64,000 bases of DNA, taken from the NCBI GenBank assembly GCA_963281155.1, contig CAUJLY010000003.1, forward strand, positions 3,224,001-3,288,000, read 5' to 3'. The translations under genes were made by a program, and so were the position numbers. Source of the DNA: Rhabditophanes sp. KR3021. Its lineage: Eukaryota; Nematoda; Chromadorea; Rhabditida; Alloionematidae. Positions 58,432-64,000 of the stretch are shown here, piece by piece (positions within the stretch are counted from its first letter, which is position 1; every line of letters starts with the position of its first letter). The notes under the pieces were generated by a model that searched no databases, had not been told where the DNA came from, and was given only the letters and a program-made list of their open reading frames with translations.

Positions 58432-61400
58432 ATGGTAACTTTTAATTAATATAATAAATTTGATTATCATCCTTTGCAGAGAAGAAGTTTGGCACCGTCT
58501 TATGCTGAAGGCGTTACTCCGGACCGGAAAGAATATGATGATAAACTGGATCAAAAAAGAAAGTTACTGAAGAGAAAGTGCGACAACTTTATCGAATCTG
58601 AAGCTTCAGCGTATTTTGATGACTCCAAAACCAAAGGTGTAGATGAAATTAGAAAGAGACTCAAAGTCGATGAGGGGGAACATGAGGCAATTATTCGAAA
58701 GATCATGGCCTCGATCTTTAAGGTTCCAAGAGAAGGATACAATGGTCAACCTACACAAAAGACTTTGGGCTGTAGAAAGCCCGGGAAAAAAAGATCATTG
58801 TGGGACCCTTATGGTGAAAATGCACTTGTTCTTTTCAATCCACCGGAGATGAGCGAGGAAGAAGCTGGTCGAATTGAAGAAGCTGACAAACAAGTTCACG
58901 TCGTTGTGGATCCTTTGTTAGGAGCTGTCTTACGTCCTCATCAAAGAGAAGGAGTCAAATTTATGTATGAGTGCGTTACGGGTTTGAAGATTCAAGATTA
59001 CTATGGCTCTATTATGGCTGATGAAATGGGTCTTGGAAAGACGCTGCAGTGCATTGCCTTATTGTGGACACTCCTCAGACAAAGTCCATCTGGAAAGCCA
59101 ACTTTCAACAAATGCATTATTGTATGTCCAAGTAGTTTGGTAAAGAATTGGGATGGCGAAATATACAAATGGTTGAAAGGTGAGAGATTTAGTTAAATCC
59201 CAGTAAACTAAACATTACAAATTATTGTTTTAACAATTGGGCATATTTAGCATGTTCAATATCATTATTTGCTTCAAAAATTGTCCTAGAGTAAGATCTG
59301 CTACTCCACCATTTATTTTTGGAAACATGGGATGGACTTCCTCAAATGAGAGCTTGCCTGAATCGGAGTTGGTAAGTTGTGGTCTTAGGGGCATTAATGA
59401 GTATACACTCGATATTCACTGCAACTTCTTTTCATTGGTAGCATTCCTTTAACACAATCATACCCTTCATACCAGAAGACTTACCATAGACACTGCTTTA
59501 ATAAAGTGTTCTTTTCTGTCAAACAACATTTCTAGTCCAACAGTGTTTTTGAATGATATTTTGTGGACACTCATTCTATCGTCAAAGTCATCTGTGACTG
59601 CACCCATCTTTTTGATTAAAGCCAAAACATCAGTAGCACTTTTCGTTTGGTTGAAGTGTCCAACAAAATCCATTGACTCTTGCAGAATCTATTTTCTATG
59701 TGCCTACTAAAAAAACATTCCACTATAAAACATTTTCCACAATAATCACATTTGAAAGCAGATTATAATTTTGATTTGTTGGTAATCCTGACTTGCCACT
59801 CTTTAAGTTTTTTGATTTCGGCTGATTTCCTAATACTGACCACTTTTCCTTAAAAACTACCCATTAGTTTTATTTATTGGTAGGTAAACAAGTTCAATAC
59901 TGGATCAGAGACAATGTTGTTTGGTAGATTGTAGCGCCTTCAGAATTTGTATTTAGATATCGCACCACTATCTTCACAAATCTCCTGAATAATCCAGAAA
60001 AAAACTTTACTCTAATTTTGTTACACACTTACACAATCGTTCAAAAATTAAAAACATGTAATCTTTTTACCTAAATATTTAATTTACAACTTGATTTAGG
60101 GAGAATTAATCCATTGCCCATCGACTTTGGTGGAAAAGAAGTCATCCAAAGGCATTTAGAATCTTTTATGAATGACCGTTCTATGTATGCATCAACCCCA
60201 GTTCTCATAATTTCTTATGAAGGCTTTCGACTTTACAGTGACATTCTGAGTAAAAGTGAAATTGGGATGGTCATTTGCGATGAAGGTCACCGTCTCAAAA
60301 ATAGTGAAAACCAAACTTATCAAGCTTTGTCTCGTCTAAATTGCAAAAGAAGAATCCTGATCTCTGGAACGCCTATTCAAAATGATCTTGGAGAATACTA
60401 TTCATTGGTTAATTTTGTCAACACCGGCTTATTGGGAACATTATCTGAATTTAAAAAGAAGTTTGAAAACAAAATCGTCCGTGGAAGAGACAGCATGGCA
60501 ACAGACGCTGAAAAGAAGATGTCAGAGGAAACATTAAAAGAACTAACTGCTTTCGTTAATACTTGTATGATCCGTAGAACCTCTGCTTTGTTGACCAAAT
60601 ATTTACCGGTAAAGTATGAGTTTGTCGTCTGCTGTAGTTTGACAAGCCTTCAAGAAAATCTATATAAAAGTATCATCTCTTCCAAACAAGTTGATGTTAC
60701 AAAGCCAGTTAATGAAAAGGCAGCTATTGGGCAATCATTTAGTTTCATTACTAATCTCAAAAAGCTCTGTAACCATCCTAACTTAATTTACAAGAAATGG
60801 AAGAATGGAGATGCTGGCTTTGAAAAATGTGCATTTCCATCCGGCTACGATTATAAGAGTCTTGACCCGAGCTTCTCCGGCAAAATGAAAGTTTTAGATT
60901 GTCTTTTGGCTATGACTAAACAAAGTACTGATGATAAGTATGTTTTGATTTCAAATTATACCGAGACATTGGATGTATTTGAGAAGTTATGTCATATGAG
61001 AAATTATATTTTTGTGCGACTTGATGGTTCCATGTCGATTAAGAATCGTGGAAAGATAGTTACCAAATTTAATGACCCTGCTGATCCAACCTTTATTTTC
61101 TTGTTGTCTTCGAAGGCTGGTGGGTGTGGACTCAATTTGATTGGAGCAAATCGTTTGGTGATGTTCGACCCCGATTGGAATCCTGCAAACGATGATCAAG
61201 CAATGGCCCGAGTTTGGAGAGATGGACAAAAGAAGACCTGCTTTGTATTTAGATTCTTGTCAACTGGATCCATCGAAGAAAAGATTTTCCAGAGACAAAC
61301 TCACAAAAAGGCATTGAGTTCATGTGTCGTAGATGAAGAGGAGGATGTAGCAAGGCATTTCAATTCCGGGGATTTAAAGGCATTGTTCGAATTGACAGAC

Positions 61401-61706
61401 GTTTCCACTAGTGATACTCACCAAAAGATCAATTGCCAAAGATGTAGAAATGGGATGGAAATCAAGGAACCACCTCTTTCTGCCGATACTAATTCTGATC
61501 TTGCCGACTGGTACCATACTTCCTCCGATAAAACTAAAATTCCAGATAAAGTTTTCAAAGCTGTTTTGAGCTTGCCAAACTCTCCGATTTCCTTTACTTT
61601 CTTTCAAAAGTCGCATATAAGCGAGGTCGTAAAAAAAGCACCTAAAATCATTTCTGAAGAATCCGATGAAGAGTACGTTATGGACGCCGACGACGACTCA
61701 GATTAA
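58432..61706 (+). CDS. RAD54L: RAD54L: Swi2/Snf2-type recombination ATPase (3 exons, 769 aa)
   Basis: Homologous-recombination motor that acts with RAD51. I place the start at 58432: ATG followed at once by a GTAACT donor, and joined to 58480 to give M/RRSLAPS, the same N-terminus as RAD54L in other animals. Exons are 58432-58434, 58480-59179 and 60100-61706, totalling 2310 nt. Helicase motifs are intact: [106 protein letters not shown]. The C-terminal [10 protein letters not shown] zinc-like pair and [15 protein letters not shown] also match. The length is near the usual 747. Intron 2 is 920 bp and holds antisense coding-like sequence. Confidence 0.93.
59498..59673 (-). pseudogene. Coding-like fragment nested antisense in a RAD54L intron
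   Basis: The minus strand from 59673 reads [39 protein letters not shown], then [18 protein letters not shown] and a GTAAGT donor at 59497. Another open piece ([20 protein letters not shown]) lies on the same strand near 59280-59370, but I could not join the two without a stop. It may be a nested gene with an exon I missed, or a relic. No family is recognised. Confidence 0.35.
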
Positions 61707-62481
61707 CTTAATATGTACTAAATTTATGTAAATAATTAATCGTGAATTTATTTTAAAACTTTAACTTTTGATATTTTCTAATTTTGGTGAAATAAAAAGA
61801 TTATAAATTTTAGTACAATAACGAAGTAAATAATATGTTTACAAAATATTGCTTATTTTATTTTGAAATTTCTAGATAATAAAACATTTTTTACATAGTT
61901 TAGAATTTATCGTACAATCAAAATATTTTCAATGACAATCTTTGTCGTGAGTAATATTGTTATACATGAACATTGAATTTTGGAATTAATTGGCTGAAAT
62001 AAGCTTAATATCGCCAGAAGAAGTTTTGGCCCAAGGAAATTCAATCTAGTATCCTTAGTTCAGCTGTTTTCTTGCTTCTTATAACACACACAAAAAATAT
62101 TGTGTACATTTCGACCATACAATTTAAAATTAAACGTATATGCAAAAATAACAAAAATATGTTTTCATTTATTAAATGACCTTTCATACATAATACATGA
62201 CCAAAGTGCACAATCAAATTTCTTAATTTTTGCAGTAAAAAGGTCGAATTATGATACTAAAAATGAACTGGTCTTTTTGACAAGTAAATAATAACTAACT
62301 ATCATATTACCATGTTGAACCGCATTAAAATGTAAAATACAAACTTTATTGTTATTTAAATAAATAAAAATCTTCTGGGTTATTATTTTTTAAAAGGAGC
62401 AGTTAGTGGATGGAGTTTAATTAAAAAACACACGAGTGAAAAGGTTTTGGTGTTCAGTTGGCTGGAGGTTATGCGGACACA
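61707..62481. other. Intergenic AT-rich spacer
   Basis: 775 bp between RAD54L and the next relic. The short ORF near 62100-62291 has no supporting feature, and I see nothing else. Confidence 0.5.
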
Positions 62482-62713
62482 ATGGCTTCAGCTGCGCAAA
62501 TTATTAAAGAACGTGCAGATGTAAGAAATTATCTTTAATATTAGTAATATTGTTGATTTAGGTTGTTAATTTTACTGACACTAATGGAGTAAATTATCAC
62601 ATATCGCTGATTATATGAAGTCTGTTTTGCCAGATATTCCATCGACAATCAAAGTAGGAACTAGAATGAAAGAAAGAGAAAATTCTTGCCAACTTAAGAT
62701 TGTTCTGATCTAG
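62482..62713 (+). pseudogene. Small unrecognised gene relic with an intron and one frameshift
   Basis: ATG at 62482 (MASAAQIIKERAD), GTAAGA donor at 62521, acceptor at 62561, then VVNFTDTNGVNYHI. One base must be skipped near 62606 to continue as ADYMKSVLPDIPSTIKVGTR to a stop at 62713. It would be about 63 residues. The intact splice signals suggest recent decay of a real small gene, or a polymorphic or sequencing indel. No family is recognised. Confidence 0.4.
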
Positions 62714-62915
62714 TCTAATAAATTGTAGTTTGTTGCTAATTTTGTTTGATGACTGAAGGAAAGGATCAGTATTCTAGTTTATAGAATATACTCATCAAAT
62801 TTAACCTATTATTACATGATAATGCACTATTAACATATTGACCAAGCCTAAGCTCTGTAAGTGGTGGATGTTCTTTAATAAAATAATTGATCATTCGACA
62901 AATTTGAGTCACTTT

Positions 62916-63186
62916 CTATTTCATGTTTGCTTTGCTTTCAAAATCATCAAAATGCATTCTTAACATAATTTTGTTGAATTCTCTAAAATGTTCAAGATGA
63001 ATTTTATGAAGAATTTCATTCCACTGAGATTCACCATCAAATTTAATACCATGAACACATCCTAATAATTGGCTTCCTTTAAATTTTATATAGGTTTTGT
63101 TCGCTTTACACGTTTCATTTGAAATCAAAGATTCGTATAATGTTGACAATTTGAATTTTTCAAAAATTTCGTATTTAAAATATTAG
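62916..63186 (-). pseudogene. Unrecognised coding fragment
   Basis: The minus strand is open from about 63186 (KYEIFEKFKLSTLYESLISN) to a stop at 62916 (EFNKIMLRMHFDDFESKANM). No convincing ATG or splice acceptor opens it; a shift near 63170 would connect it to an upstream frame. It may be a transposon or gene scrap. Confidence 0.3.
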
Positions 63187-63430
63187 TTTGCATAAAAGCA
63201 GCTCCATTAACAGAATTTCTGACACACTTTTCAAAAATAAAGTGAATAATTTGAATCTAACATAAATGGCTAAGTCGAATTAAGCAATGATATAGTACTG
63301 TACGGAAAAATTTAAATATGCCAAACTTTAGACAAAATGTAGTATAATAATATATTGTAAAATATTTAATTATGAAATATAACGTTTTTAAAAATAAAAA
63401 ATTAAGTAATGAAAATTAAATTAAGCCAGT

Positions 63431-64000
63431 TTACTTTCTTGACGCTCGCTTTCTTTTGACACCTTTTTGGGTCGCCTGCCATTCTTGATATGAATATTTG
63501 AGAATTTCTTCATCGTGTCTTTTCCAACTTTCTATATAAGCAAAGGCTTTTAATGGAAACTGCTCTAATTCAACAACACACAAATCTTTTTCTCTATGAA
63601 CAAATTTAACGTAGCATTTGTTTTCGTATTCGAAGACATTTTCAACCCTTTTAATGTCCCTGTATTCGTATTTTTCATTTGGAATAATTGTCGAAACAAG
63701 GGATTTGCATTCTCTGATACGTCGATATTCAGCAGCTGGTTTTCGTATGCCCAATGCGAATTCATCATCGACACCAGTATTATCAAAATCATACTCGGAC
63801 ATTTGTTCTTCATCTATTTTTTGGTCCTCTATCGGCTTTTCGATAAAAAGTGGCTCTAAAATAATAGATACACATAATGTATTTCGAATTTGCAAAAACT
63901 AACCAAATGGTTTGTATGATCTACTTTTAATAAGCTCTTCCTTCTCCAATTCTCTTTGAATATCTTCCAAAACTGCGTCGTAGTTGATGCTAGGTTTTAG
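63431..64000 (-). CDS. Unrecognised protein, C-terminal part (runs off the window)
   Basis: Two exons are seen: 64000-63904 (open past the edge; reads LKPSINYDAVLEDIQRELEK..KPF) and 63855-63431 (EPLFIEKPIEDQ.. to a stop). The join closes in frame across a 48-bp intron. The visible protein has an acidic linker (DDEFALGIRKP), a beta-rich stretch (ENVFEYENKCYVKFVHREKD then LCVVELEQFPL) and ends with a basic KGVKRKRASRK that looks like a nuclear localisation signal. A Tudor- or chromo-like fold is conceivable from the pattern, but I do not claim it. Confidence 0.55.

Overview
This looks like a nematode nuclear genome fragment. It is AT-rich, and its genes are spliced with very short introns (mostly 40-65 bp, GT..AG, acceptors usually ending TTTAG or TTTCAG). 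The strongest taxonomic marker is a ground-like (grl) domain protein at 50.0-52.1 kb, a family known only from nematodes. Two innexins, an astacin and a CLN7-type transporter fit. I cannot name the species. Exon joins were made by hand from splice signals plus reading-frame continuity; each multi-exon gene given here with exact exon coordinates closes to a whole number of codons.

Layout. 0-3.7 kb: a CLN7/MFSD8-like transporter with a dead antisense gene copy in its long intron, then a TULA-type histidine phosphatase. 4.0-9.8 kb: a relic, then an unrecognised nuclear-type gene split by a 3.3-kb Mutator-like (MULE) DNA transposon with an 8-bp target duplication; the insertion appears to sit inside a short intron. 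10.6-14.5 kb: nucleoporin NUP160. 14.8-16.0 kb: a small ORF and two gene relics. 16.3-20.2 kb: an astacin and a secreted leucine-rich-repeat protein. 22-26.7 kb: an unrecognised Lys-rich protein, a PP1-phosphatase relic and TFIIIB subunit BDP1. 27-32.7 kb: a frameshifted HMG-box gene and a frameshifted secreted-protein gene on either side of intact tubulin chaperone A. 32.9-37.6 kb: an unrecognised TPGR-repeat protein, the histone stem-loop binding protein SLBP, then relics of H2B, H2A and H3 genes. 37.9-46.8 kb: tRNA-modifying ALKBH8, a small membrane protein, LARP4-like and SLD2/RecQL4-N-like replication factor. 46.8-50 kb is mostly gene-poor. 50-55.6 kb: ground-like protein and a tandem innexin pair. 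56-61.7 kb: OXA1L and RAD54L. The right edge cuts an unrecognised gene.

The intact genes are mostly unrelated housekeeping genes, with no operon or pathway cluster evident, apart from the link between SLBP and the histone relics carrying histone-type 3' stem-loops. Between them lies an unusual number of decayed coding segments. Three of the exceptionally long introns (over 900 bp) hold foreign or antisense coding material.
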